Shown: in pieces, positions 24,537 through 33,080 of the stretch
How the letters are laid out: each line of letters begins with the position of its first letter
Numbering within the stretch: position 1 is the first letter of the stretch
From: a virus
Length of the DNA stretch: 64,000 bases
Strand: one strand, 5' to 3'
IMG/VR virus record: IMGVR_UViG_3300029922_000001
Span: 356,512 to 420,511 of that record
Position numbers and translations under genes: made by a program
The notes under the pieces: generated by a model
The model's input: the letters and a program-made list of their open reading frames with translations, nothing else
Told to the model about the DNA's origin: nothing
The model's database searches: none

Positions 24537-24802
24537 TGAATTACGGCAACTTCACACTACCTCTAGGTAATAGTAACTACATTAGTGTAGAACTAACACC
24601 AGATAATAAGACTGTAACCTCAGACCTTCGTGTTGCATTCGTCAGAAATGACAATGACAACATCTGGAATGATGGAGTCAGCGTAATCGAATTCTTGGTT
24701 ACTAATCTGTTTGAGCAAGGTATTGATGTTGTCGGTAATCCTGCAATCGTTGCAGCTATCGAAGAGACACTTAATAACCTTAACGGTTACAGCTACGACT
24801 AA
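24536..24802 (+). CDS. hypothetical protein, 88 aa
   Basis: Starts on the last base of the lipoprotein stop. Acidic, Asn-rich; no motif. Codon use slightly richer in C than neighbours. Confidence 0.65.
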   Translation: MNYGNFTLPLGNSNYISVELTPDNKTVTSDLRVAFVRNDNDNIWNDGVSVIEFLVTNLFEQGIDVVGNPAIVAAIEETLNNLNGYSYD

Positions 24803-24854
24803 ATAAGATTGGGGTGGAAATCCCCAACACGCGAAAATCAGGTATACTCAAAAC

Positions 24855-25247
24855 ATGAACGAATTTAAAACAGGCACAAAAGTCTATTATGCAACTCGAA
24901 TTTGCGAACTTACAATTGATGCAGATAAACAAAGTATTAGTTTGCATGATGGCATTGGAATCACTGGTCTTCATATTTCGGCTTTAGAACAGTGCCGTAA
25001 TCTCACTCCATTTATTGAGCAAGTAGTTGAACTATTAAAGGGTTACAAATATCAAATGTCTGAATCCAATACACTTGATTGGAAAACATCTTCAGTATTC
25101 AATCAGTTGGTACTTAATTTTATTGATACCTACACTAGTCTTTATGATGATGATGCAAGTGAAGCTTGGACACGTTTGTATGGCTATAAGAATCGACTAT
25201 TGGCACTCAAACAAGAGTATGATCTTGAGGTAATGAAGCTAAGGTAG
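24855..25247 (+). CDS. hypothetical protein, 130 aa
   Basis: -10 TATACT 24843-24848, six-base gap. Contains a beta-rich N-terminus and helical C-terminal half (KNRLLALKQEYDLEVMKLR). Unknown. Confidence 0.65.
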   Translation: MNEFKTGTKVYYATRICELTIDADKQSISLHDGIGITGLHISALEQCRNLTPFIEQVVELLKGYKYQMSESNTLDWKTSSVFNQLVLNFIDTYTSLYDDDASEAWTRLYGYKNRLLALKQEYDLEVMKLR

Positions 25248-25295
25248 CTGAAGAAAGACGGTTGCTTAATCTTCCAATTGAGGTATAATACTATC

Positions 25296-25520
25296 ATGTT
25301 AGCTTGGTGTAGAAAGTGTCATAAAGACAGAGAAATAATTGATACAGGAGAATTCATTGAAGATAATGAGTTCTTCTGTAAAACTTGTCAAACTAAAATG
25401 GTTAGTAGTGATCTTACACAAGCATTATTGGATGAAGTAACCAGTTTAAGAAGTGATTTAGATGAACTTAAACAAGTAATAAATATACTTTTGCAACACT
25501 ATACGAGTAGAGGATTTTAA
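25296..25520 (+). CDS. zinc-ribbon protein with helical tail
   Basis: 74 residues; CRKC and CKTC pairs, then a leucine-heptad helix (EVTSLRSDLDELKQVINILL). ATG 25296 six bases after TATAAT 25284-25289. Confidence 0.7.
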   Translation: MLAWCRKCHKDREIIDTGEFIEDNEFFCKTCQTKMVSSDLTQALLDEVTSLRSDLDELKQVINILLQHYTSRGF

Positions 25521-25522
25521 AC

Positions 25523-25807
25523 ATGAAAGAACTTAAAAAGGAAGATATTAAAAAATATTGGATTGAATATAATGGAGAATATCATTATTTTGTTGGTAAA
25601 ATCCGAATAGCTAATATTTATTCTGTTGGTGATCTTTGGATTTGTGGCTGGAGTGGCTTTACAAATAGTTGTCTTTCTAGTTTATTAAATAAAGAAATAA
25701 CACATGGGTATCATAACGATTTAGAACATTTAAAACAATTGTGCGAAAAACAAATGGATGAATTCCTTAATGATATGTTTGCACAACGAAAAGTAAAATT
25801 CGATTAA
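25523..25807 (+). CDS. hypothetical protein, 94 aa
   Basis: Two bases after the previous stop, same operon. Aromatic N-terminus (IEYNGEYHYFVGKIRIANIY). Unknown. Confidence 0.6.
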   Translation: MKELKKEDIKKYWIEYNGEYHYFVGKIRIANIYSVGDLWICGWSGFTNSCLSSLLNKEITHGYHNDLEHLKQLCEKQMDEFLNDMFAQRKVKFD

Positions 25808-25843
25808 AATACCCAATGAGGGATTTCGAGGTATACTGCGATC

Positions 25844-26389
25844 ATGAATGAAAAGAACCAACCTAAGTATTTTGTCAAGTTTACAGGTACTTATGACGAA
25901 TTGGAATCTCTGAATTGGAGATATGGTAAGGCTTTTGCTCGTGAATATGAGTTCTACGCTAAAAATCCTGATGGTTCAAAGCACGGTCAAGAATTGAGAA
26001 TTTGGAAACATTATGAAGGCTATGTAGAATTAGATGATTTTCATGATCTTTCTTATGTGTTTTTTCTTGCAATTCAAAATAAAGAGCATCTTAATTGGTA
26101 TCAACCTGCACCAGACAAAAATGGAGTAGAGTTTGGATGTTATTACCTATGGATGAATAAAAAAGAGGGCTATTTAAAAAACTACATCCCTGGTGACAAT
26201 CCAAATAGTTTTATTTATAGAGAAGATTGGACTGATGAACAACTCAAAGAATATCACAAAACTTGGAGAGAAGCCAACATTGTCACTGAAGTTGTAGAAG
26301 AAATTGAAATGATGTTTGCAAAAGGAATGATTCAATTGGTTCCTTATGACGAATTTCCAAAGACAGAAATCCCCAATAAGGAAAATTAA
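25844..26389 (+). CDS. hypothetical protein, paralogue of 8918 gene
   Basis: 181 residues sharing YFVKFTG, GKAFA.EYEFY and AIQNKEHLNW with the 8918 product. -10 TATACT 25832-25837, six-base gap. C-terminal IPNKEN comes from the next promoter. Confidence 0.7.
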   Translation: MNEKNQPKYFVKFTGTYDELESLNWRYGKAFAREYEFYAKNPDGSKHGQELRIWKHYEGYVELDDFHDLSYVFFLAIQNKEHLNWYQPAPDKNGVEFGCYYLWMNKKEGYLKNYIPGDNPNSFIYREDWTDEQLKEYHKTWREANIVTEVVEEIEMMFAKGMIQLVPYDEFPKTEIPNKEN

Positions 26390-26404
26390 GGTATACTCTG
26401 ATCA

Positions 26405-26785
26405 ATGAATAACTATGAAATCGGTAAGAAAGAATACGTATATACTAAAGGTAGTGCTACTTGTACAAGAAGAGTATATGAGGATGATAAATTTAATCTG
26501 TCACTAGGTTCTACAAATGGTTGGACTAAAGATGGACACAGATCAGAACCAACAGCGTGGCTTAGCTTCTGTAATGAAAGTATTATTATCTTTGGTAAGG
26601 GTTTTGAAGTTGCTAAAAAATGTAAAACCGATGCGGAATATCGAAAATTCTGCGAAAAATCACTGATTCAAACACTAAATAAATACCCTGATCTACTGTT
26701 TACCATGCTTCAAAGAAGTGAAGATAAGGGGATTAGAGAAGGACGACAACAAATTCAAGACCAGTTTAACGCCTTAATGAGATAA
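26405..26785 (+). CDS. hypothetical protein, 126 aa
   Basis: -10 TATACT 26392-26397, seven-base gap. Possible small alpha/beta domain; no family recognised. Confidence 0.65.
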   Translation: MNNYEIGKKEYVYTKGSATCTRRVYEDDKFNLSLGSTNGWTKDGHRSEPTAWLSFCNESIIIFGKGFEVAKKCKTDAEYRKFCEKSLIQTLNKYPDLLFTMLQRSEDKGIREGRQQIQDQFNALMR

Positions 26786-26787
26786 AT

Positions 26788-27099
26788 ATGGAAACACCAC
26801 AACTTAAATCGAAAATTAAAACCGTTATTGAAGTAAACGCATTTGATCTTGATGCATTCGTTAAAAGTGTCTATGGCACTAAAAGCTATAGCTTCATTGC
26901 TGATAATGAATGTGGTAATGATAGCGTACACACCTTTACAGTGGTTAATGAACAATTAGAAGACTATGAGCAAGACGAACTAAACGAATGGAAGGAAAAT
27001 GATAGTGCAGATAATTATATGACCAGCACACTTCTTCATGACCTTTGCATTAATGGTCATATTCAACCAGGAGAATATATCATCTCGGTTTGTTGGTAA
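26788..27099 (+). CDS. hypothetical acidic protein, 103 aa
   Basis: Two bases after the previous stop. Very acidic in the middle (EQLEDYEQDELNEWKEND). Unknown; acidity is compatible with a DNA-mimic but nothing more supports that. Confidence 0.6.
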   Translation: METPQLKSKIKTVIEVNAFDLDAFVKSVYGTKSYSFIADNECGNDSVHTFTVVNEQLEDYEQDELNEWKENDSADNYMTSTLLHDLCINGHIQPGEYIISVCW

Positions 27100-27134
27100 A
27101 TCCCCAACAAACCAGTTTTAGGTATACTTAAACC

Positions 27135-27347
27135 ATGACAGATGATCAACTTAAACGCTTAAAACGATTAAATAAAAGACAAAGTAAATTGACAGATGAA
27201 ATATTTAATTTATTACAGCCGTTGGTTGAAGAATCATTGACGAATTCCGATGTTGCGAAGCGATTTATTGAACAAACAATTAATATTGATATTGCACAAT
27301 ATGATCGAAACACATTAATTCGATTACGTAAAAATGAGGTAAGATAA
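27135..27347 (+). CDS. small helical protein, paralogue of 21045 C-half
   Basis: 70 residues (DDQLKRLKRLNKRQSKLTDEIFNLLQPLVEE) matching the second half of the 21045 product. -10 TATACT 27123-27128, six-base gap. Confidence 0.65.
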   Translation: MTDDQLKRLKRLNKRQSKLTDEIFNLLQPLVEESLTNSDVAKRFIEQTINIDIAQYDRNTLIRLRKNEVR

Positions 27348-27677
27348 ATGACACACCCTGGAAAAGAAATTGACGAACTTCAAAGTAAGATCACCAAACT
27401 GGCAACAAATTATCTAAAGGATCTTGTTGGTCAAATTCAAACTAAGTATCCATTTCTAAAGAATTTCAATAACAGTATGGGTTCTTGGAGTTTTACTACC
27501 CCAAGACCTAATAGTTATAATACATTTACGGAAAGTGATCTTAGGGATAAGGATATCTATTGTGGATGGGATACTGAACCGCACTTGTTAGAAGTCGTTA
27601 ATGATCCATTATTTGTGCAATTAGTGGAATACATGGATGAATACTATGACAAGTGTAGCTACATTAGAATGAAGTGA
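27348..27677 (+). CDS. hypothetical protein, paralogue of 13870 gene
   Basis: 109 residues, starts right after the preceding stop. N-terminal half aligns by eye with the 13870 product. Unknown. Confidence 0.6.
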   Translation: MTHPGKEIDELQSKITKLATNYLKDLVGQIQTKYPFLKNFNNSMGSWSFTTPRPNSYNTFTESDLRDKDIYCGWDTEPHLLEVVNDPLFVQLVEYMDEYYDKCSYIRMK

Positions 27678-27681
27678 TAAT

Positions 27682-27912
27682 ATGATTGAATGGAAAACAA
27701 AGGAAGGCAAGCAACAAGGTTATTACAAGGATAAACTTGTTGCTTATGTTCATAAACATGGTGACACGTTTGCCGAACTTTATCCTCATGGTTATGCTTG
27801 GCTAGTTGGTGTCAGACGATATGAGAAAGTTAAGGATTTTTGTGAAGGGAAAGATTGGTGTAACACTAATTTTGATCCTGTAGAGTTTGATAATCATTTC
27901 TCAAATAAATAA
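27682..27912 (+). CDS. hypothetical protein, 76 aa
   Basis: In the 27135 operon. Pattern WKTKEGKQQGYYKDKLVAYVHKHGD looks like a small beta-hairpin domain. Unknown. Confidence 0.6.
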   Translation: MIEWKTKEGKQQGYYKDKLVAYVHKHGDTFAELYPHGYAWLVGVRRYEKVKDFCEGKDWCNTNFDPVEFDNHFSNK

Positions 27913-27920
27913 GGTGAATA

Positions 27921-28235
27921 ATGGAATTAATTAAAGACGAATGGTATCATGTGAACGTTAAAAGAAATACTTATATTTCGATGCGCCATAAAATGAAATA
28001 TAAGCGAAGGCTAGTCAAGGCTAATACTTCTTTTCGCTACTCTCAAGCAGAATTTATTACCAAAGATGGCGATGCTGTGTTTTTTATTCATGCCTTTGGG
28101 GACTATGGATACGCTTACATTAATGCGAATGATATTAAAATTAAACACATTCCACTAGATGAACTTCACCTTGGGAAAGATTCACATTTTTCCCAAACAA
28201 TCAAATTTAAGGTATACTCTGATTATAATGTTTGA
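27921..28235 (+). CDS. hypothetical basic protein, 104 aa
   Basis: Last gene of the 27135 operon, ATG eight bases after the previous stop with a weak GGTG. Basic N-terminal half (RHKMKYKRRLVK). Its C-terminus KVYSDYNV reads through the promoter of the next gene. Confidence 0.6.
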   Translation: MELIKDEWYHVNVKRNTYISMRHKMKYKRRLVKANTSFRYSQAEFITKDGDAVFFIHAFGDYGYAYINANDIKIKHIPLDELHLGKDSHFSQTIKFKVYSDYNV

Positions 28236-28674
28236 TGTAAGAGATTATTTTAATTCACTTGATAAAGTAGAAGTTATCGTACTTAGACGACCTGATTTTC
28301 TGGCTGATGATTTTGAATATGAAAGCTATGTTGGATTGGGTATTATGCACAATTGTTTTAAAGAACGTATCATTAAAGATGATATTGTAAATATCACAAT
28401 ATCATTCCCGGAACGTTGGCTTAATATCATCGAAAGAAGAATGTTGTTTGAAAGAATTTCTTTGTATTATCCAAATCTTAAAACTCTATTAATTAAAACA
28501 CATTGTCCAATTTTAATTGGTTGTGTGCCAAATAAATATGCTTATCTGTTAACCGCAGAAAACGATATTGTGGCAACATCTGGTCGTGGAGAAAATCATG
28601 ATAGAGAAACATCTATAGAAGATCCTACGGCGCTTTTTAAGGGAATTTCTGAAGGAAAACTATTTACGGCTTAA
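28228..28674 (+). CDS. hypothetical protein, 148 aa
   Basis: ATG 28228 lies nine bases after TATACT 28213-28218 and overlaps the preceding gene. No motif recognised. Confidence 0.65.
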   Translation: MFDVRDYFNSLDKVEVIVLRRPDFLADDFEYESYVGLGIMHNCFKERIIKDDIVNITISFPERWLNIIERRMLFERISLYYPNLKTLLIKTHCPILIGCVPNKYAYLLTAENDIVATSGRGENHDRETSIEDPTALFKGISEGKLFTA

Positions 28675-28692
28675 TTGAGGTATACTAAATCC

Positions 28693-28956
28693 ATGAAAAC
28701 CGCTAAAGAAGCCATACATGTTTTTATTTTTAACCCACAAGATAATGGTGGGGAACAATTATCTTTATCAACGATTTATGCAGATACAGGTGACCTAATT
28801 GATGGACTTTGTATTAATCAAGAATTAGAGTTGCAGTCTTATTGTAATTCCGTATCACTAAATCTAAATGCAGTTTGTTTTACTCCTGAAAATTTACGAA
28901 AACTAGCAGATGAACTAGAAGTATTTCGAATTAAAAACTTCCCAAACAAGGTATAA
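28693..28956 (+). CDS. hypothetical protein, 87 aa
   Basis: ATG 28693 six bases after TATACT 28681-28686. Ends NFPNKV, encoded by a CCCAAACAAGGTATAA promoter-like sequence. Unknown. Confidence 0.65.
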   Translation: MKTAKEAIHVFIFNPQDNGGEQLSLSTIYADTGDLIDGLCINQELELQSYCNSVSLNLNAVCFTPENLRKLADELEVFRIKNFPNKV

Positions 28957-28969
28957 TCTTTCTAATCTC

Positions 28970-29344
28970 ATGATTGAAATCTTAAAAAATGATTATGCAA
29001 AAAATGCATTGATGGCATTAAACCATAATTTGTATCATAATGTAAATTGGGGTTTGAAATCTTCATTGGAAAATCCCCAAAAGAATGATTTTGTTATTTT
29101 AGCTTTAAATGATAAAATCCCAGTTGGTGTAATATTTGGTAAATACTATCGACATTATGATAGTTACGGATTAAGTATTTATGTAAAACCAGAATATAGA
29201 AGAATGGGTATAGGCACCTTATTGATTAATGAAAGTAAAAAAATGGTCAACAAGGAACTAATAGGTTATCCTGGTATTGAAGAAAGTGGTGCATTCTATA
29301 AAAAACAAATTAATGTTACAAAATATGGTAGTTGGGCATCTTGA
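28970..29344 (+). CDS. GNAT-family acetyltransferase
   Basis: 124 residues; strand VKPEYRRMGIGTLLI carries motif A. More diverged and shorter than the 16-18 kb GNAT trio. -10 TATAAT 28952-28957 with a 12-base leader. Confidence 0.75.
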   Translation: MIEILKNDYAKNALMALNHNLYHNVNWGLKSSLENPQKNDFVILALNDKIPVGVIFGKYYRHYDSYGLSIYVKPEYRRMGIGTLLINESKKMVNKELIGYPGIEESGAFYKKQINVTKYGSWAS

Positions 29345-29384
29345 TTTTAGATTGCTTTAACTTCCCAATAAGGTATAATAAGCC

Positions 29385-29459
29385 ATGACACAAAACGCCC
29401 ACAAACTAATAGTAATGGGAATTAAAACCAACAAAACATATAAGGAAATAAAAATATAA
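29385..29459 (+). CDS. small ORF preceding RNA ligase, 24 aa
   Basis: Five bases after TATAAT 29374-29379; MTQNAHKLIVMGIKTNKTYK... ends on the first base of the ligase ATG (TAATG). Looks like a coupled leader or small basic peptide. Confidence 0.5.
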   Translation: MTQNAHKLIVMGIKTNKTYKEIKI

Positions 29460-30481
29460 TGATCAAGTTTTTGGAATATCCGTCAATCGAACAATTTCGC
29501 TCCGTAATTAAAGATTTTAGTCAGGCTGAATTTATTGGTTTAGATGAAGATGGAAATAAAGTTTATGATCGCACTAAACCTAAGCCAATTGTTACTTTTA
29601 GAGGGACAGTCAAGCTTCACGGAACCAATAGTTGCGTTGCATATCATAATGGTGAAATTGCAATTCAATCTCGTACACAAAATATTACACCAGAGAAAGA
29701 TAATGCTGGATTTGCTTCATTTGTAATGCAACATAAAGAAGCGTTTTTGAATATTTTTGATCAAATTTTAACAAATCATCCTACGGAAAAAACGATTTAT
29801 ATGTACGCCGAATGGTGCGGTGGCAACATTCAAAAGGGTGTAGCCATTGCTAACCTTCCTAAATCTTTCTTTATCTTTGATATTTGTATTTCTGATACAA
29901 ATGAAGAAGAGATTACTCGTGAGTGGATTGATATTACTCCATATAGAGATATTGATAATGGTATTTATAATATTTTCGATTATCCTAATTGGACTATGGA
30001 TATTGATTTTAATAACCCAGCTTTAAAACAAAATGATCTAATTGATATTACAATTGGAATCGAAGATGAATGCCCAGTTGGTAAAGCTTTTGGCTTCTCA
30101 GGTACGGGTGAAGGTGCTGTATGGTCAGCAATTCATAATGGAAAGCGTTATATCTTTAAGGTTAAAGGTGAAAAGCACTCAGTAAGTAAAGTAAAAACCT
30201 TAGCTAGTGTAGACGTTGAAAAGCTTAACGGAATTAATGAATTCATTGATTATGCTGTTACCGAAAATCGACTAGATCAAGCTATTGATACTGTCTGTAA
30301 AAATAGTCTAGATATTCAAAAAATGGGTGATATCATTCGTTGGGTAATGGCAGATGTAATTAAAGAAGAAACCGACACATTAGAATCTAATGGACTTACT
30401 ACTAAAGATGTTACTAGTAAAATCGCAGAAAAAGTTCGTAAAATGGTTAGTCTTCGATTGGATAAACAAAGCGGTTTATAA
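29459..30481 (+). CDS. RNA ligase, Rnl2-like
   Basis: 340 residues. Motif I KLHGTN (Lys52 as adenylylated Lys), SRTQNI motif Ia, motif III-like YAEWCGG (Glu118), motif IV EGAVW (218-222) and motif V FKVKGEK (233-239) fit the T4 Rnl2/editing-ligase type. Seals nicks in RNA duplexes with ATP. Coupled to the 24-residue ORF just upstream. Confidence 0.85.
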   Translation: MIKFLEYPSIEQFRSVIKDFSQAEFIGLDEDGNKVYDRTKPKPIVTFRGTVKLHGTNSCVAYHNGEIAIQSRTQNITPEKDNAGFASFVMQHKEAFLNIFDQILTNHPTEKTIYMYAEWCGGNIQKGVAIANLPKSFFIFDICISDTNEEEITREWIDITPYRDIDNGIYNIFDYPNWTMDIDFNNPALKQNDLIDITIGIEDECPVGKAFGFSGTGEGAVWSAIHNGKRYIFKVKGEKHSVSKVKTLASVDVEKLNGINEFIDYAVTENRLDQAIDTVCKNSLDIQKMGDIIRWVMADVIKEETDTLESNGLTTKDVTSKIAEKVRKMVSLRLDKQSGL

Positions 30482-30527
30482 TTATTTGGGGAATCCCCAA
30501 TCGAGAAAATTAAGGTATACTAAGATT

Positions 30528-30764
30528 ATGAAAGATAAATGGGGACAAATAATGTGGTATCGCATCCTAACTTTGATAACTGCTCTTTACGGTTTAGGTA
30601 CACTATTAGCTATATGTGGGGCTGCGTATATAAAACACGGATTTCAAAATTTATATCATATGCCAGCTTGTTTCGCCATTACTATTGTACTTTTGACTAC
30701 ATGTGTTTTTGCAGCAAAAAAACTCTTAAAACTTGAGAAAGAATATTTTAGTGATAAACAATGA
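30528..30764 (+). CDS. small membrane protein, 78 aa
   Basis: ATG 30528 six bases after TATACT 30516-30521; longer frames begin inside the ligase. Two transmembrane segments (about 11-32 and 45-65) and a charged tail. Overlaps the next start by four bases. Confidence 0.65.
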   Translation: MKDKWGQIMWYRILTLITALYGLGTLLAICGAAYIKHGFQNLYHMPACFAITIVLLTTCVFAAKKLLKLEKEYFSDKQ

Positions 30765-31204
30765 AACCTAAAGAAAGAATTGAAGAAAGAATTGAAAAAA
30801 TAAGAACACCAGAAGAAATAAGAAATGAATTATTTCTTCGTGATCTTCTTATGTGTGGACTTTATAGCCATTTGATGGCACAGGATGTTATTACTGTGGA
30901 ATCTATTAAAAAGCAATTCTATAGTGAACTTAAATTCATGAATTTAAGTTTTTATAAACCTAGACCAGAAGAAGACGCCACTGGTTATGATCTTTATGAA
31001 TTCGATGACGCCAAACTGAACTCATTTACGGAAAACGAACTATTTTTACTTAATGGTATGTGTCATACTATATCCAATATCTATATGGCTATTAATGATG
31101 TAGAAAGACAGGCGCAAAGAGCGCAACAAACAGCCGATAATGCTTATCGTGTTGCTAATGATGCAAGATGTACAGCACAAGTTGCTGGTGGAAGAACGGT
31201 ATAA
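30761..31204 (+). CDS. hypothetical helical protein, 147 aa
   Basis: Charged helical N-terminus (ERIEERIEKIRTPEEIR) and an Ala/Gln-rich helical C-terminus (QAQRAQQTADNAYRVANDA). Unknown. Ends GGTATAA, which is the next -10. Confidence 0.65.
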   Translation: MKPKERIEERIEKIRTPEEIRNELFLRDLLMCGLYSHLMAQDVITVESIKKQFYSELKFMNLSFYKPRPEEDATGYDLYEFDDAKLNSFTENELFLLNGMCHTISNIYMAINDVERQAQRAQQTADNAYRVANDARCTAQVAGGRTV

Positions 31205-31211
31205 TCAAGTC

Positions 31212-31628
31212 ATGAATGAAGACAATCGACCTAAAGTTGGCGTAGCTGCAATGATTAAGCATAATGGCTGTGTCTTACTTGGATTAAGAGCAGGTAAAAG
31301 AGCTAATGGTAAGTGGGGTTTCCCTGGTGGTCATGTGGAATTCGCAGAACATCCAATTGATGCTATTGTTAGAGAAACGAAAGAAGAAACCAATCTAGAT
31401 GTTATCATTAGTGATAATTGGGATTTAGGATGGGCAAGCAATGTTTTCGAAAACTCACACTACATTACACTTTATATTGGTTGCGAACTAACTAATCAAT
31501 GTTGGTCAACTGATGTAGTCAGAATGGAACCAGATAAATTCTCAGAATGGAAATGGTTTGATATTAATGAATTGCCAGATAATTTAATGTTCGATAATAT
31601 GTACGAACTTATTAGATCGAACAAATAA
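31212..31628 (+). CDS. Nudix hydrolase
   Basis: 138 residues; Nudix box starting GGHVEFAEHPIDAIVRETKEET (39-60) matches GX5EX7REUXEEXGU except that Asn replaces the last Gly. Likely hydrolyses a nucleoside diphosphate-X compound, possibly 8-oxo-dGTP, NAD or RNA caps; substrate unknown. ATG 31212 six bases after TATAAT 31200-31205. Confidence 0.85.
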   Translation: MNEDNRPKVGVAAMIKHNGCVLLGLRAGKRANGKWGFPGGHVEFAEHPIDAIVRETKEETNLDVIISDNWDLGWASNVFENSHYITLYIGCELTNQCWSTDVVRMEPDKFSEWKWFDINELPDNLMFDNMYELIRSNK

Positions 31629-31630
31629 AT

Positions 31631-31657
31631 CCCCAATAGGAGAATTAGAGGTATACT
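31631..31657 (+). promoter_or_regulatory. orphan family promoter before RNA locus
   Basis: CCCCAATAGGAGAATTAGAGGTATACT is a standard member (-10 at 31652-31657), but no start codon follows at the usual distance; transcription would enter the tRNA-like locus about 90 bases on. Together with 57079 it shows the family also serves RNA genes. Confidence 0.6.
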
Positions 31658-31692
31658 CTAGACAACACAATCAGGAAAATCTTCAAGAAAGC

Positions 31693-31721
31693 TTGACAAA
31701 AGACTTCAAGATAGGTATAAT
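31693..31721 (+). promoter_or_regulatory. consensus sigma70 promoter for RNA locus
   Basis: TTGACA (31693-31698), 17 bases, TATAAT (31716-31721): a perfect host-type promoter, unlike the CCCCAA family. Predicted start lies just upstream of the tRNA-like element at 31746. Confidence 0.85.
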
Positions 31722-31745
31722 GAATGAGTAAGAAAGAAAGCAAGC

Positions 31746-32009
31746 GCCCGATAGCTTGGGTTAACGCAGACTTAACAAGTAGATGTCTATATTGATTCAC
31801 TCATTGCGCAATGAGAAGAATAACGGGACACGCTGAATGGAAAATAGATAACTGAGATTAACACAGTTATTTATAAAGAAGACAGTAGCATAAAGAGAAA
31901 GCAAGTGAGGCTTAGAGTACGTAATGTTAATCACCCTCTAAGATAATGAGTAAGTAACGTAGTGGTGTTTGGTGAGTTTGATGTGTAGGTTCGATGCCTA
32001 CATCGGGCT
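31746..32009 (+). ncRNA. 264-nt tRNA-like RNA A
   Basis: GCCCGAT (31746-31752) pairs perfectly with ATCGGGC (32002-32008). A D-arm-like CTTGGGTTAACGCAG follows the 5' end and a perfect T arm GTAGG-TTCGATG-CCTAC (31985-32001) precedes the 3' end. About 180 extra bases separate them, with several hairpins and no obvious ORF. It could be an intron-bearing tRNA, a tmRNA-like molecule or a new class; I saw no convincing group I core or tag frame. Confidence 0.55.
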
Positions 32010-32013
32010 CGCG

Positions 32014-32709
32014 TTAAATATGTCTATTGTAAATATTTTTAATTAAATTGTTTACAATAGACCAATATTCATCTTTATGAGATTGAGTTAAGTGTTTGCA
32101 TTTAGATGAATCTATAGTACAAAATTCTATTCCATTTTCATTACATAAAATAGATTTTTGTTTGTCATTATTTTGAATTTTATTCAATTTATCTTGCCCG
32201 TAAATTGGTTCATAATGGAAAATACCATTAAGTTCAATAGCTAATTTCAGTGTTGGAAAATAAAAGTCTAATTCTGAATCAATCGCCTTATGTTTATTGT
32301 ATTCACAATTCAACTCTGGGTAATGTAATTGTATTTGTTCTTCAAGATAAACCTCTAATTTAGATCGTCTATTGCCATGTGTTTTGTTTTTATTGTTGTA
32401 GGTGGTGGCGCAACTATGATTACAGAAAAATCTTCCAGTATTTGATTTTTTTATTGCTCCTAATCTTACTGTTATTTTTTTACTACAACATGAACATTCT
32501 TTAGGAACTCTATATTTTATACTTTTTTGTGATGTCATGCACCTTGTAGAACAATAAAGTGGTTGATTTCTTTTAAGAGTTTTATTTATTTGAGATTTCT
32601 TTCTTATAAAATATAAATTACAAGCATAACAAATTAATTCAATTTGAGGATCACCTTTAAATTGATTTAAATATTCTATTGATATATTATTAGATAATGG
32701 AGTGTTCAT
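32014..32709 (-). CDS. zinc-finger/PD-(D/E)XK-type endonuclease
   Basis: 231 residues on the minus strand. Two Cys-rich fingers (CYAC...CSTRC and CSCC...CNHSC) precede a nuclease-like core KLEVYLEEQ...SELDFYFPTLKLAIELNG, the D-x(n)-E-L-N/H layout of Vsr/EDxHD-like phage homing nucleases. It is placed head-to-head inside a tRNA-like locus and is one of only two minus-strand genes seen here, typical of a mobile gene. Likely cuts DNA at intronless or endonuclease-free relatives. Confidence 0.7.
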   Translation of the reverse strand: MNTPLSNNISIEYLNQFKGDPQIELICYACNLYFIRKKSQINKTLKRNQPLYCSTRCMTSQKSIKYRVPKECSCCSKKITVRLGAIKKSNTGRFFCNHSCATTYNNKNKTHGNRRSKLEVYLEEQIQLHYPELNCEYNKHKAIDSELDFYFPTLKLAIELNGIFHYEPIYGQDKLNKIQNNDKQKSILCNENGIEFCTIDSSKCKHLTQSHKDEYWSIVNNLIKNIYNRHI

Positions 32710-32752
32710 AAATCTATCTTCTTAAAATAATCGAAGATTCCTTTTCGATTCC

Positions 32753-32781
32753 TTGACAGAGTATGAAAAACGAGGTATAAT
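32753..32781 (+). promoter_or_regulatory. second consensus sigma70 promoter
   Basis: TTGACA (32753-32758), 17 bases, TATAAT (32776-32781). It lies just after the endonuclease start on the other strand and restarts transcription of the RNA array. The first transcribed bases (ACATCCATAAGCC) resemble those after the promoter at 48724. Confidence 0.85.
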
Positions 32782-32972
32782 ACATCCATAAGCCAACGAG
32801 ATAAATATGGTCAAGTTCCGAAATGGGAACCGGAAAGGCTAATTGCATTACCTTCATCGGGTACGAGACGGATATATATACTACGTTGATGGTAGGATGA
32901 AATTTATTTCATGAATTAGGCTGAACTCCTAATGTATATAATAGGAAAGCTGAAATAATCTTTCCTGCGCAC
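32782..32972 (+). ncRNA. structured leader or RNA of unknown class
   Basis: No ORF. Strong hairpins: GTTCC-GAAAT-GGGAAC, ATGAAA-TTTA-TTTCAT, AGGAAAG...CTTTCCT and ATTAGG-CTGAACT-CCTAAT, the last a seven-base loop that looks like an anticodon arm (GAA). It ends in GCGCACGAGA, the same CGAGA that follows tRNAs here. Confidence 0.4.
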
Positions 32973-33071
32973 GAGAAAGAAAGCTATAAGTGGTACATAG
33001 AAAGCGCAGAAGTTTCTCTTTAAATTCAATAGAAAAAGAAGAGTGTATAGGTTCGATTCCTATCTTTCTCA
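32973..33071 (+). ncRNA. 99-nt tRNA-like RNA B
   Basis: GAGAAAG (32973-32979) pairs with CTTTCTC (33064-33070). D arm CTAT-AAGTGGTAC-ATAG and T arm ATAGG-TTCGATT-CCTAT are good. The 46 bases between give no canonical 5-bp/7-nt anticodon arm; the best stem TTTCT/AGAAA leaves a 13-base loop. CGAGA follows the discriminator A. Confidence 0.55.
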
Positions 33072-33080
33072 CGAGAAAAT

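Noticed and set aside
24286-24570. Val/Leu-rich ORF inside the Ser/Gly-rich lipoprotein
   Set aside because: Frame artefact of low-complexity TCTAGT/GGTGG repeats; the main frame has a clear lipobox.
31746-32009. tmRNA interpretation of RNA A
   Set aside because: tRNA-like ends fit, but no tag frame ending in an Ala-Ala type tail and stop is visible and the length is short for a one-piece tmRNA.
31746-32009. Group I intron in RNA A
   Set aside because: I could not find the conserved P7 core (GACTA-type) and the extra sequence is short; left open rather than claimed.
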